The translations under genes were made by a program, and so were the position numbers. A stretch of 64,000 bases of DNA, taken from Sipunculus nudus (taxonomy: Eukaryota; Annelida; Sipuncula; Golfingiida; Sipunculidae). Positions within the stretch are counted from its first letter, which is position 1; every line of letters begins with the position of its first letter. The DNA is taken from NCBI GenBank assembly GCA_026874595.1, contig CM049313.1, forward strand, positions 19,607,508 through 19,671,507, in the 5' to 3' direction. Below are positions 14,487-23,986 of the stretch, in pieces. A model generated the notes under the pieces. That model was not told the DNA's origin, did not search any database, and saw only the letters and a list, made by a program, of their open reading frames with translations.

Positions 14487-17400
14487 GACCGGTATGAAAA
14501 CATAGTATCCCCCGACTTTGTCTGGGGATACAATTAAAAGGTTTCTTCATCTGAGGGTGGGTGAGCTATATGTGAAAGATAAAGATTTTGGTCAAACGGT
14601 TTAGCTTGAAATAGGTCCACAAGCCAGTTCTGGACGGATGGACGGACGGACGGCACGACGCACGAACGGAGGCGTTTAATACTAATCCCCTCCTTCAACT
14701 TCGTTGCGAGGGGATTATAATGGGCAAATGCAGCGATTAACAAAATTAATACCAGGCAGTTGGTGCTCACTACAAATAACATCCAAGAGAAACAGGAGCG
14801 GCGATTCCCTAGTTTTATTTGTGTGTGTGTGTGTGTGTGCGTGCGTGCGTGCGTGTGTGTGTGTGTGTGTGTGTGTGGGCCTTGGTAAAATTGTAAATCA
14901 TCAAAGTAGTTTCCTTTTTTGAATATGTAAATAGGGGTATTATACTGATAAAAGTCTGGACTTTGTGCTACCAGGGGAAATATGCCTTCCCCATAGGTTT
15001 GCAGAGTCTTCGTGAGTGAAGGCGTAATTAAGGCTTTGCTTCATGAATAAATTTAATTATTAGCTTGTTGTGAGTTACAAAACCTCCGAAATATCATTAC
15101 GAATCACAAAATCAAAAGAAAAATAAAAGGATCATACATTAACTCCCACTTTCATGGCAAAGCAAGCCATGTACCCGACTCGCAGTTGGAGGCGATGAAA
15201 GACCATAACATTAATTATGCATGGTCATAAAGCTAAATATTTTGTGTGAATGCCGTAATGTATTGTAAAGGCCTGTTGACATGCTTATATATGACGTTTA
15301 TGGCGTTGATTTCACTATATTTCATATTGAAAGAAATAAAGAGATGTGCAAAATTTAGACATAGTAACGTGACCGTATGGCCCCTGACACACGTGCCGGT
15401 TTTGAGTCCCGGTTTGCTCCGGCGCATCCCGGGGTCTCTCTGCTACGGTTGACCACGGTTTTTACTCTAAAATCTGGATGAATTCTGTACTGACGGTGCT
15501 TTTAAGGTTTCAGTAGGGTTCTCCTACGGATATATTTATAATATATAAAAAAATATATGCAAACTCTAGATCAACTGGTAATGGTTAAAACTTTAAAACT
15601 AGATGTGTCGGAACGACACGAATGCCCCCGCCTTGGGCAAATTAGAAACATTTGTAAAATTTTGAAAATTTTTTTAAGTTCAGGAGGTGTCGTATGGTCA
15701 AAAGTAGGTCAACAAGGGCAAAATGCAAACTCGATCTGTAACGGGTCATTATCAAGCAACACACCAAAAATCATGCCAGTATATGCAGGCATTGTGAAAA
15801 AAAATCCATACATGTGCATTTTCCATAAAAATTTCTGTCTTTCATGAAATTTTCTATGTTTAGGAGCCGTAAAACGGTCAAAAGTAGGTCAACCGGGACG
15901 AAACGCGAACTCGATCTGTAACTGGTCTATATCTGTCCACACATCAAAAATCAGGCCAATATCTGCAGGCATTGCGAAAAAAAAGTCCGTACATGTGTAT
16001 CTGTCATGAATATTTCTATTTTTCATGAAATTTTCTATGTTCAGGAGCCGTAAAACGGTCAAAAGTAGGTCAACCAGGACGAAACGCTAACTCGATCTGT
16101 AACTGGTCTATATCTGCTCACACACCAAAAATCAGGCCAATATCTGCAGGCATTGCGAAAAAAAGTCCGTACATGTGTATCTGTCATGAATATTTCTATT
16201 TTTCATGAAATTTTCTAAGTTTAGGAGCCGTAAAACGGTCAAAAGTAGGTCAACCGAGACGAAACGCGAACTCGATCTGTAACTGGTCTATATCTGTCCA
16301 CACACCAAAAATCAGGCCAATATCTGCAGGCATTGCGAAAAAAGTCCGTACATGTGTATCTGTCATGAATATTTCTATTTTTCATGAAATTTTCTAAGTT
16401 TAGGAGCCGTAAAACGGTCAAAAGTAGGTCAACCGGGACGAAACGCGAACTCGATCTGTAACTGGTCTATATCTGCCCACACACCAAAAATTAGGCCAAT
16501 ATCTGCAGGCATTGCGAAAAAAAGTCCGAACAACTGTTTGATTTCGGAATGACGGATGGACGGAATGACGGAATGACGGACATGGGTAAAACTATATGCC
16601 CCGGCCACTTTGTGGCGGGGGCATAAAAACCTCCGTCCCTAAATACCCAGGTCCCTCGGGCAACAACTGCTTTATTAGCGGGCCCTGAAAACCTCACTTT
16701 ATAGTGCTGACAAGGAACGCTTGATTATAAGTTTGTGCAGTCCTAACATTGCCATAATACAGACGCTTTAACTATCGCCCTGGAGGCACTGAGAGCCCTT
16801 CCCTTTTTGCTCCGTATCTATGGATAGAGCTGAGACAGACACTTCATCATCAAACCGATTCTCTGCCTGAGACTGATTCTTGGAGGCTACGTTCCTGGTT
16901 TTCCTTTCATCTAGTTAAGTATTTTGAACTGCTTAAACATCGAACTGCACAGAAATGGCAAATGCCTGAGCTCTCATAGGTGTCGGAGCCTCATATGGCC
17001 CCGGGCTAAGCCCGTGCGAGCGCCGGTAAACACCGTTGTGGACCCCAGTAAACCGTAGTAAAATCTATTCACCACACTGGCGTCTTTCGAGAGCAGGGGA
17101 AGACCGTTCTGGCAACCTTCTAGCGCCCTCTTTGGCCCGTAGTTAAACGGGTTTAATTGGCGTGAAACCATACTATAAAACTACTGGAACAGTAAATAGC
17201 CCGTAGGAGGACCCTTGTAAAACCTTAGAAGGACCGTAAGTATAGAATTTAACCCTGGTTTTAGAGTAAAAACCGTGGTCGACTGTAGCAGAAGTGCACA
17301 GGGATGCGCCGGGCAAACAGGGACGCAAAACCGGGAATATGTGACAGAGGCCAAAGCAACCTCTAACATGTCCATTACTGACATGAATATATATATATAT

Positions 17401-20400
17401 ATATATCTTGTACTTTTACTAAGTAAGTTTATATCTGTAAACGTATTTAGAGTATTATGCTCGTGTGGACTCGCTAACACTTAAAATATACTTTTCAAGT
17501 TAAATGTGAAGTTCCATTTTATTAGAAAATACACGAAATTTCATATGATCCTTCTTTCATGTGACCCATCACTATGCATTAGGTAACATTTGATCAGCTG
17601 AAACTAAAGCAATGATACAATATACTTACTTAAAGACTAAACCGAATGGTTTACTGTTACGTTCTGCGTAGACCAAGCCCACTGGCGCCATCTGTGCCCC
17701 GCGACATGGAGTGGGACCTTCCAGACTGAATATCTTCATTGCTTCATCGGGATCGAACAAGTGAACCATTTTCATCGGACCAAGGTTTTCTTTATAGATA
17801 AGGCCATACTTTCTCATGTACTTCATCCGGTTCTCAAAGATCTTCTCCATACTGTATGGACCTGTGTATAACACGAGTGGTGCGTCAACTTCTTAACAAA
17901 GAGCAAATATATGCAATAATAATGATTACAGCTGCATGACGATCTAAATATATATGTATTATTATACTTCCGCCAGGTGGGGAGGCAAAATATTTTACCC
18001 TTGTTCGGTTGTCTGTTTGCAATTTTACGCTTCAAGTTATTGACGGATGTTGGAAATATTTTGTGGAGGATCAGGTAACACTCAATCCATGAATTTTTGG
18101 AGGTAACCTGGATCACCGGAATATACTTAAAGGGCTCTTTATAGAGACTGGCTTTGTTATAGAGCTCTGCTCACCCGTGAAGCGGATTGGTGCACCCTGA
18201 AAATCTGTACACAGGAACACAGGATATGGGATATAGGCGAAGGTACTTCGACTTCTGCTTAACGTTACAAATGGTATATTCCGCATACTTTTAGGAGGAA
18301 TAGAGGACAGTGTTTATCGATTTGAATTCATTTTGTGTTAGCATTTTGTCATTTTTATATGAATATCTGATATATGATAACTGCATAACAGCTGAAATCA
18401 GCTTATCATAAAATCTTGGGTCTCCTCTTACAGTAGGTCTTCTCAACTATGGAGATACGTGAATCTAGGACTACGCTTTACAATTTGCAAAAAAAAAAAA
18501 AAAACCTTATGCTATTACCCTGACCCGAAAGTCATGAAACCACTAATATTACGAAATGAACAGCCAGTATATAATATTAATGAAAATTTAAAGGTAGTTA
18601 CAATATTTTATTACTTCTGCCGTGCGGCTTATGTTTTCATGTATTTCACGCATGTTTGTTGCATGTTGGTCAGTTGCGTATGTCTGTTTGGCTCCACTCT
18701 ACAGGCCACATTTTGCAGTAATCGCTTTCAAATTTACACATTTGATTGACAATCACAAGTCCAGGGAGCCTCTTGTTTTGGTCAAAGGTCAAGGAAAAAC
18801 CACAAAGTATTTTTTTCATATCTTCGTCCAGAATCATCATAGCCACAACTAGATGTGTCAGAACGACACGAATGCCCCCGCCTTGGGCAAATTAGAAACA
18901 TTTGTAAAATTTTGAAAATTTTTTTAAGTTCAGGAGGTGTCGTATGGTCAAAAGTAGGTCAACAAGGGCAAAATGCAAACTCGATCTGTAACGGGTCTTT
19001 AACAAGCAACACACCAAAAATCATGACAGTATATGCAGGCATTGTGAAAAAAAGTCCATACATGTGCATTTTCCATAAAAATTTCTGTCTTTCATGAAAT
19101 TTTCTATGTTTAGGAGCCGTAAAACAATCAAAAGTAGGTCAACCGGAATGAAACGTGTACTTGATCTGTAACTGGTCATTATCTGCCCACACACCAAAAA
19201 TCAGGCCAATATCTGCAGGTATTGTGAAGAAAAGTCTGTACAAGTGTATTTGTCATGAAAATTTATGTTTTACATGAAATTTTCTATGTTCAGGAGCCGT
19301 AAAACAGTCAAAAGTAGGTCAACCAGGACGAAATGCGAACTCAATCTGTAACTGGTCAATATCTGGCCACACACCAAAAATCAGGCCAATATCTGCAGGC
19401 ATTGCGAAAAAAAGTACGTACATGTGTATTAGTCATGATATTTCATATTTTTCATGAAATTTTCTATGTTCTGGAGCCGTAAAACGGTCAAAAGTAGGTC
19501 AACCAGGACGAAACGCGAACTTGATCTGTAACAGGTCTATATCTGCCCACACACCAAAAATCAGGCCAATATCTGCAGGCATTGCGAAATAAAAGTCTGT
19601 ATTGTGTATCTTTCATGAATATTTCTATTTTTCATGAAATTTTCTATGTTTGTACAACGGTCAAAAGTAGGTCAACCGGGACGAAACGCGAACTTGATCT
19701 GTAACTGGTCTATATTTGCCCACACACCAAAAATCAGGCCAATATCTGCAGGCATTGCGAAAAAAAGTCCGTACATGTGTATCTGACATGAATATTTCTA
19801 TTTTTCATTAAATTTTCTAAGTTTAGGAGCCGTAAAACAGTCAAAAGTAGGTCAACCGGGACGAAACGCGAACTCGATCTGTAACTGGTCTATATCTGTC
19901 CACACACCAAAAATCAGGCCAATATCTGCAGGCACTGCGAAAAAAGTCTGTACATGTGTATTGTCATGATATTTCATATTTTTCATGAAATTTTCTATGT
20001 TCAGGAGCCGTAAAACGGTCAAAAGTAGATCAACCAGGACGAAACGCGAACTCGATCTGTAACTGGTCTATATCTGCCCACACACCAAAAATTAGGCCAA
20101 TATCTGCAGGCATTGCGAAAAAAGTCCGTACAACTGTTTGATTTCGGAATGATGGAAGGACGGAATGACGGAATGACGGACATGGGTAAAACTATATGCC
20201 CAGGCCATTGTGGCGGGGGCATAAAAATCTCATTTTATTCGTCATTCCGCAGCCTTTTGTTAATGTGTAGCTGTCTCAAATACGTTGGAACCATGGTTAC
20301 TTATTTCAGGGAATATTCATGTTATTCGGGAATAATAGGTCTACTTTTTCGAACTTCGTCAGTTTTGAAGCTAGAAAGGCTAGTTTTTTTACATCAGGTA

Positions 20401-22065
20401 GCATTTAGCAAGTATAACAAGATTTTTTTTACAAGTCTTGCATTATATCTCGCACAGAACGTCAATCGAGATTTTGCAAGATTTCACTTAAGGATGCCCT
20501 TAAGTTTGTAGGAATCTTTTTTTAAATTAGAACATTTTATGTCTAACACTACTATTTCGAAATTGATTTTCATTTTCAGGAAATGGCCGCTAGGGGGCGC
20601 TGCACGTGAAACACTATAAATTATCATATTTTGACCATATCTCTATAAATATAAACCTTAGCAATATAGACTATACCTCATTTTGTTCCTCTATATCTTC
20701 TCAATGAGATGATCTAGTCATCTGTTATCTCAGATGTGTCAGTGTGTCAGTGTCTGTGTCTGTTCATCCGCTGTCGTTAAATTCGCCTCAATGCTTGATC
20801 CTTTTTTCTGATACACGGGATTCTAGAAGCCAAAATGTTTTAGCAATCAGTCAGAATGTTATTCAGTTAATGGAACATCTAAAATTCTTAAACTTCAAGT
20901 CTTTCAGTATAAATGGGTCAAAGGTCAAGGTCATCTTAAAACCATAAAATGGTTTTTCCTTCATGTCTTCGTCAAGATTCATCACAGCCGCATAAACTAT
21001 AGCATTGCCTTTCTTCTGATATGTAGCTGTCTTAATCTGCTGCTACCATGGTTATACATATCCGAAAATAGGGGTCTTTTTTCTAACTTTGTCACTTTTA
21101 AAGCTAGGGAGGTCTAGTTTTTTCTAGGTAGCATTTATTTAGCCTTACATGATTTTAAATCTCGTACCGTTTCTCGTCAACGAGATTTAGCGAGCTTGTT
21201 CTCGCTTGAGAGTGTTCTCGCGTTACAAGCCACAATTCTTCACCATTCGCTCTCTAAAAGTTATAAAAGGGTAGAAAAAGAAAGCTCATGAAAATTTATT
21301 GTTTTAGTTAAAATATATCAAAGGTCTGGGTCATCTAAAAAATCGTATTTTTTTTCTCATAACTTCGTTAAATATTGTTCTATCTTCACAAATTATAGCT
21401 CATTTTGTTCCTCTATGCATTCCCTATAACATGCTCTATCTAAGAGTCACACAGGCTGTGTTAGTCTGACTGTCTGTTGTGTAAGCTTTGTCCGCTTGCT
21501 TGTTCTTTTGTCTGATATATGTCATTCTACGGGTCGCAACTTTTCAGCAATGGTCGTCTGGTAGGTCTTTTATGTTTGTTTGCAGGTTTTTAGAGGCTTA
21601 GGGCATAGGCCGTGGAAGACCCCGTTAAATGTTGCTGTGGATCGATAGTAGAGGGACAGAACTCAGCAGGATTCTTCACGTGTGGTGGTGGTATGCGCTG
21701 TATGGAATGCCTTTCTTTATTAAAATCTTAACATAACATAACATAGTACAAAGGATAATAGATGGCCACGACTGGTTAACAGACTAAAAGTTGTCTGATT
21801 TAGAAAGAGAAGTTTTATTCATAAGCGTGACAAGTAAATGAAAGATCGGTTGTTGGAAAAGGCAACATTCCTGAAGAGGAAAATAAAATAAATTGTGTAA
21901 AATGTGTCTCGGGCCTCCATTCCCAAAGACAAGGCTTTCGGAATTTCTCTTTTTTCGATAAGAATAAAAATGATCGGTTGGTATTGACAACAAATACAAA
22001 GTCAATACAGTCAGGACAATATAAAGTATATAAAGACGGTACAAATGGTTTGAAATATATATATA

Positions 22066-22112
<47 letters not shown>

Positions 22113-23986
22113 ATGTATGTATATTGTATCACCTTTATGATAAATATAGGAGCTTATTTCTTGCCATATCCGGTTTCATTTACGTAGCACAGCATACCAG
22201 ACCAATTTTCACACACTGACTGACATGTACAGTTTTCTGGTTTTTCTTAGCTTATCATCATACTTAACATGCTAACATCTCTACAGCGTAACAAAGTGCA
22301 ACATGTGTCTTACGTTATATATAGCGAGCCTCGCAAGTCCCGATAGTCCGAAAGATACCGTCATTGGTACCGTCGGATGTGCGTCATTTTTTTCATGAAG
22401 AGAACAGCTCCGAGTTGTCGTCTCGTCTACGTGCACAACAAGAACATGTTACCTCTGTATGTTGGGTATGTGTATGACGTCGGAGAATCCAGGCTGGGCA
22501 ATACACTTGTTTTTTTTTTCACCCAAGGACAGATTGTTTACATAGCCGTGACTTACATGCGACCCTCTAACTCACCAGGAATTCCTCATTGTGTTATAGT
22601 ATATATATAGTATATATGCGAATACACACACATACACACATGCATATATATGTATAAATATAGATATAAATATACATATATATATATATATATACAAATG
22701 TCATTCCATAGGGTAGGTGAAACAACAACGAGAAAGAAGGTAACATGATGTCATTTAGAAGAAACTTGTAATTTTTACAAATTGAAGTTAATTAATGTCC
22801 AGCGCTAAAGGGATATGTTTGTGAGGGGGTCGTTGGTGACCTACTATAAACACGGTCTCTATTTTCTCAAGGGCATAGACAAAAAGTACAGTGAGTTGTA
22901 CTGCATGGTACTCACCAAATTTTGAGTACTTAAGGAGGTTGCCGACGACAGGAAGTCCCCGGGGCCCAGGTATTTCATCATAGCTTCGTACACTACCTGA
23001 ACTTACTTGGTGAGGTAGTTTAATGCCTGAAATGAAAGATAATAATATTAAGTATCTAGAAATATTCTCTCATTGAGGGATCTGGGTAAAACGTTCAAAT
23101 GATAGCAGTTGACAAGTAAAGGCCAGGAAAATGTGTGTGTGCATGTTCGCGGCGGGGGGACGGGGACATATAAAACTACACAATTTTGCTGATTCGGATT
23201 CTGGTACGTTATAACAGATAATCCTTGAGAACATAACAGGTGTTTTCAACAGGGTGAACTCCGCCATTATCGAAGGCTTGTGCTCTTCGAGTGCTCTCTG
23301 AGACTCCATACAACCGGCGATAATCAAAAAGTTTCCACAGTGGGCCATTGTTCAGAATAGAGGTGATCAAGATATTAACTTCTGTGATTTATATTGCAAA
23401 GGTCTCTTTGCTGTATCGTAGGTCAAGTCAATGAAAATACTTCATAATAACAGACTAGGGAACTTAAAGCAGATAGATTATAACTAGTCTAGTCGAAATG
23501 GAGGCCCAAATAAAGCTGTCAATGAATATCTTAACACCAACTTGTTTGAACACAAAAACTATCCCAAATAGCTCACAGGTCACAGCGCATAGTGTTATAT
23601 TAATACCGCGTACAAATAAACGACAACATTGTTCCGTTGGATATAAACAGAGCTGCTTCACACTGCATTGAAAACAAAGGTACAGCCGCGACCACCAAAA
23701 TATCACTCTGCTCTATCTATATGAATAACTAAGTATAATTATTTCCATTCGGGATGTGCATTAAAATTAGCATGGCAATCAACGGAATATTTTAAGAATT
23801 ATCTGTCGTGATGAAATATGAGAGTAACTTATGTTTATATTATTCTTTAATGATTCAATACGAAATGTAAACACCTGAGCTAAAAGCCGCCCGCGGCGAC
23901 GCAACATTTTTAACATTCAGTCTGTTGCGCCAGTCACTATAAAAAGCAGTCTTTGGTCCATTCCCGAAATGCCGAGAAAATTTCAT
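1..23986 (-). CDS. Mitochondrial-clan cytochrome P450, partial gene (5 exons seen, 3' part outside window)
   Basis: Gene-level entry. Coding exons, in order of transcription, are 23986-23875, 23026-22916, 17861-17630, 2183-1993 and 1614-1413. Every junction has AG/GT borders and compatible phases (1, 1, 2, 1, then 2 open), giving about 282 residues without a stop. Order of features: basic Ser/Ala/Arg N-terminus (1-38), proline-rich IPGPRGLPVVG (56-66), helix A region (75-95), C-helix DGEDW with W157 and R161 (the WxxxR haem-propionate motif), and the RLGCL segment after the D/E helices. RLGCL and the presequence are typical of the mitochondrial clan (CYP10/11/24/27-like), which uses adrenodoxin as electron donor in the mitochondrial matrix. 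Family length is about 500-530 residues, so the I-helix, ExxR and haem-Cys loop should lie left of position 1. Introns are 848, 5054, 15446 and 378 bp. The substrate and exact CYP family cannot be told from this half. Confidence 0.88.
1413..1614 (-). CDS. P450 exon 5: RLGCL region
   Basis: 202 bp, acceptor GATTCCAG before 1614, donor GTGTGT after 1413. It encodes SIAGVCFNVRLGCLDE, then a helix with EsqaVRMINAIKVHF, then FPWVKYFRTPLYFRHARANAIMER. The (R)LGCL motif and the WxKYxxTPxY spacing are hallmarks of mitochondrial-clan P450s ahead of the I-helix. It ends in phase 2, so at least one more exon must follow to the left. None is visible in 1-1412, which is mostly repeat. Confidence 0.9.
1662..1688. 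repeat. (CT)n microsatellite
   Basis: About 13 CT units in P450 intron 4. On the minus strand it reads (GA)n and ends about 47 bp before the exon 5 acceptor. Confidence 0.95.
1993..2183 (-). CDS. P450 exon 4: C-helix WxxxR
   Basis: 191 bp. Of the possible acceptors, only the one at TTTCCAG before 2183 leaves the single base needed by exon 3. The donor is GTAAGC after 1993. It encodes DGEDWAMNRKLIQKLMMHP and on to a DMLHAMMRYTME segment. W157 and R161 of the model form the C-helix motif that contacts a haem propionate. The MMHPTAANPF stretch is the usual [R/M]xxP segment after the C-helix. It lies 15.4 kb from exon 3, across an intron full of repeats. Confidence 0.92.
2316..2359. repeat. (AT)n microsatellite
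   Basis: About 22 TA units, in P450 intron 3. Confidence 0.95.
2360..2891. other. Intronic stretch, nothing recognised
   Basis: Unique-looking intron 3 sequence of the P450. No ORF, RNA gene or repeat family recognised. Confidence 0.5.
2892..3255. mobile_element. Small TIR element (MITE-like, ~364 bp)
   Basis: The left end GGTGGCGGATCAAG and the right end CTGGATCCGCCACTGG are imperfect inverted copies of CAGTGGCGGATCCAG. A G-run follows the left terminus. The interior has an (AT)n/(AAT)n tract and no coding frame, so it would be non-autonomous. Such CAGTGGCGGATC termini are widespread in invertebrate DNA transposons; the hAT assignment is only a guess. I found no clean target-site duplication. 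Confidence 0.55.
3061..3165. repeat. (AT)n followed by (AAT)n microsatellite
   Basis: TA dinucleotides to about 3131, then AAT trinucleotides, inside the 2892-3255 element. Confidence 0.95.
3256..5570. other. Intronic stretch, no gene seen
   Basis: AT-rich DNA within P450 intron 3. The short ORF at 5104-5301 has no recognisable domain. No splice-bounded P450-like exon was found here, and none is needed because exons 3 and 4 join in phase. Confidence 0.5.
5571..10612 (+). mobile_element. Family B element: long tandem-core, pearl/Helentron-associated-like repeat
   Basis: The left end has an imperfect palindrome GACCC-AG-GGGTC near 5578, then GCTCAGCTGA at 5595-5604. The body starts with about four ~165-bp units marked by GGGTAACAG (near 5750, 5910, 6075 and 6243). 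It then carries about twelve ~340-bp units, each with a GGTGGCGCCACC-like box (6415, 6785, 7124, 7541, 7878, 8217, 8553, 8892, 9236, 9575, 9919, 10253). The right end is a GAC/CGG-rich tract (about 10527-10560) and a hairpin at 10576-10604, AGCTCAG...CTGAGCT, holding TCAGCTGAGC, the inverse of the left motif. No protein is encoded; all ORFs here are chance frames. The assignment to pearl-type elements rests on layout only. Confidence 0.75.
6735..6773 (+). repeat. Internal copy of family B 3' terminus
   Basis: A GAC-rich tract and an AGCTCAG...CTGAGCT hairpin sit inside the array, immediately followed by another core unit. A second, truncated terminus lies at 7262-7291. These mark tandem or nested junctions inside the element. 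Confidence 0.7.
10613..10822 (+). mobile_element. Family D 3' fragment with terminal hairpin
   Basis: Short tail with GAAGGACGGAAGGACGGAC, then CCCGCTT-GTC-AAGCGGG at 10799-10815. It has the same end logic as families A-C (microsatellite, then hairpin) but unrelated sequence. Its left part is missing or lies under element B. Confidence 0.55.
10823..11490 (+). repeat. Decayed family B-like units
   Basis: Diverged ~160-bp units (TTCTAGGCCTAA..., GACCTA.TTTCAGGTTT) end in a GGACGGA-rich stretch and TCAGCTGAGCT at about 11475-11486. They look like an older relative of the 5571-10612 element. Confidence 0.6.
11491..11629 (+). repeat. Family H fragment (left copy)
   Basis: The stretch after CTGAGGGTGG (GTATGTGAAAG, GGTTTTGGT, AACGGTTTGGCTTG, GTCCACAAGC) matches 14550-14630 on the far side of the family C element. 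Family C may therefore sit inside a pair of H units. Confidence 0.5.
11630..14535 (+). mobile_element. Family C element, complete copy
   Basis: The left end is a hairpin GGCACC-GCA-GGTGCC at 11633-11647, then TATCCCCAGACA at about 11651. The body is a tandem array (about 11790-14000) of ~289-bp units, each made of two ~145-bp halves. A GGTGGCGCCACC palindrome follows at 14180-14191 and a (CGG)n tract at 14456-14487. The terminal palindrome TATCCCC...GGGGATA is at 14506-14530, so TCTGGGGATA inverts the left motif. There is no coding capacity. It lies in P450 intron 3 on the strand opposite to transcription. Confidence 0.75.
11790..14000 (+). repeat. Tandem array with TGACCTTTGACC motifs every ~145 bp
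   Basis: Two alternating half-units carry TGACCTTGACCTTTGACCTC and TGACCTTCACCTTTGACCTT. Motif starts near 12102, 12249, 12392, 12538, 12681 and 12828 are spaced 143-147 bp. The minus-strand reading, AGGTCAAAGGTCAAGGTCA, is a direct repeat of the nuclear-receptor half-site with 1-bp spacing (DR1) next to a third half-site. Function is not shown by the sequence. Confidence 0.85.
14536..14718 (+). mobile_element. Family H 3' end with hairpin
   Basis: A GGATGGACGGACGGACGG tract at about 14633-14653, then TAATCCCCTC (14683-14692) and GAGGGGATTA (14708-14717), form a perfect 10-bp stem with a 15-nt loop. Same end design as families A-D. Confidence 0.6.
14820..14877. repeat. (GT)n/(GTGC)n microsatellite
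   Basis: GT repeats interrupted by GTGC units. Confidence 0.95.
14878..15369. other. Intronic stretch, nothing recognised
   Basis: Part of P450 intron 3. No ORF or repeat family could be supported. Confidence 0.5.
15370..15530 (+). repeat. Inverted repeat, left arm
   Basis: Shares blocks in inverse orientation with 17205-17360: CCGGTTTTG.GTCC, CCGGCGCATCCC, CTGCTAC.GT.GACCACGG, TTTTTACTCTAAAA and CCTCCTACGG-like ends. Identity is clear by eye but imperfect. Confidence 0.7.
15603..16626 (+). mobile_element. Family A element, copy 1
   Basis: The left hairpin GTGTCG-GAA-CGACAC (15605-15619) is followed by ATGCCCCCGCC (15622-15632). About five ~180-bp core units follow, marked by GGTCAAAAGTAGGTCAAC near 15698, 15879, 16059, 16240 and 16418. 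A GACGGA(AT)-rich tract is at 16550-16582. The right hairpin at 16595-16625 contains GGCGGGGGCAT (16614-16624), the exact inverse of the left 11-mer. No protein is encoded. It lies between the inverted arms at 15370 and 17205. Confidence 0.8.
17205..17360 (-). repeat. Inverted repeat, right arm
   Basis: Inverse counterpart of 15370-15530. The space between the arms (about 1.7 kb) holds family A copy 1 and a GC-richer unclassified stretch (16630-17200). Confidence 0.7.
17630..17861 (-). CDS. P450 exon 3: helix A to B-C region
   Basis: 232 bp, acceptor ACACAG just before 17861, donor GTAAGT after 17630. It encodes GPYSMEKIFENRMKYMRKYG, then a strand carrying LGPMKMVHLFDPDEAMKIF (the beta-1 sheet and helix B region), then PCRGAQMAP and KPFGLVFK. 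This matches the layout between the hinge and the C-helix in mitochondrial-clan P450s. It ends in phase 2. The split Lys codon is completed by the first base of exon 4, directly before DGEDW. Confidence 0.92.
17862..18599. other. P450 intron 2 stretch, nothing recognised
   Basis: Directly upstream of exon 3 in transcription order. No repeat family or ORF could be supported. Confidence 0.5.
18600..18848 (+). repeat. Family I unit, left remnant
   Basis: Contains GTCAAAGGTCAAGG, then a CTTCGTCCAGAATCATCATAGCC segment interrupted by the family A element. Matching sequence resumes in 20224-21640 (compare 20918-21000). Confidence 0.55.
18850..20223 (+). mobile_element. Family A element, copy 2
   Basis: Left end GTGTCA-GAA-CGACAC (18855-18869) and ATGCCCCCGCC (18872-18882). 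About seven ~180-bp core units follow, one of them shortened near 19650. A GACGGAATGACGG tract follows, then a terminal hairpin 20195-20223 with GGCGGGGGCAT at 20212-20222. It differs from copy 1 by unit number, as expected for elements that gain and lose core repeats. Lies in P450 intron 2. Confidence 0.8.
20224..21640 (+). repeat. Family I tandem repeat, ~750-bp unit, two copies
   Basis: Paired landmarks repeat about 750 bp apart: TGTAGCTGTCT (about 20266 and 21025), ACCATGGTTA (20290 and 21046), GAAGCTAGAAAGG/AAAGCTAGGGAGG (20370 and 21100), and TTTTGTCTGATA-like (20810 and 21508). No coding frame was recognised. Confidence 0.6.
22054..22108. repeat. (AT)n microsatellite
   Basis: TA dinucleotides with one T insertion, in P450 intron 2. 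Confidence 0.95.
22109..22915. other. P450 intron 2 stretch, short AT/AC repeats only
   Basis: Contains (AC)/(AT) runs at about 22601-22692. The ORF at 22377-22610 has no recognisable domain. Confidence 0.5.
22916..23026 (-). CDS. P450 exon 2: proline-rich hinge
   Basis: 111 bp with a good acceptor (TTTCATTTCAG just before 23026) and a consensus donor GTGAGT after 22916. It encodes about 37 residues, including SYDEIPGPRGLPVVGNLLKY. The Pro/Gly hinge that follows the presequence in mitochondrial P450s is essential for folding. The phase is 1 on both sides. The last G joins the first two bases of exon 3 to make the Gly of GPYSMEK, continuing the family pattern without a break. Confidence 0.88.
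23875..23986 (-). CDS. P450 exon 1: start codon and probable mitochondrial presequence
   Basis: Read on the minus strand from ATG at 23986. The 37 codons contain nine K/R/H against one Asp, plus many Ser and Ala, ending SPRAAFSS. This composition fits a cleavable matrix-targeting peptide. The exon ends in phase 1 at 23875. The next exon begins with two bases that complete a Gly codon and continue in frame. The donor (G then GTGTTT) is weaker than the other donors in this gene, so this is the least certain exon. The reading frame stays open upstream to another ATG at 24121, but that stretch is Cys-rich and less like a presequence, so I chose 23986. A non-coding 5' exon further right is possible. 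Confidence 0.6.

Noticed and set aside
5571-14535. CRISPR-like regular spacing of repeats
   Set aside because: Whole units, not short repeats with unique spacers, are repeated; the DNA is eukaryotic with spliced exons.
15557-20222. ORFs at 15557-15847, 18855-19097 and the minus-strand frames near 16239 and 20019
   Set aside because: They lie wholly within family A elements and repeat between copies, so they are repeat-derived frames.
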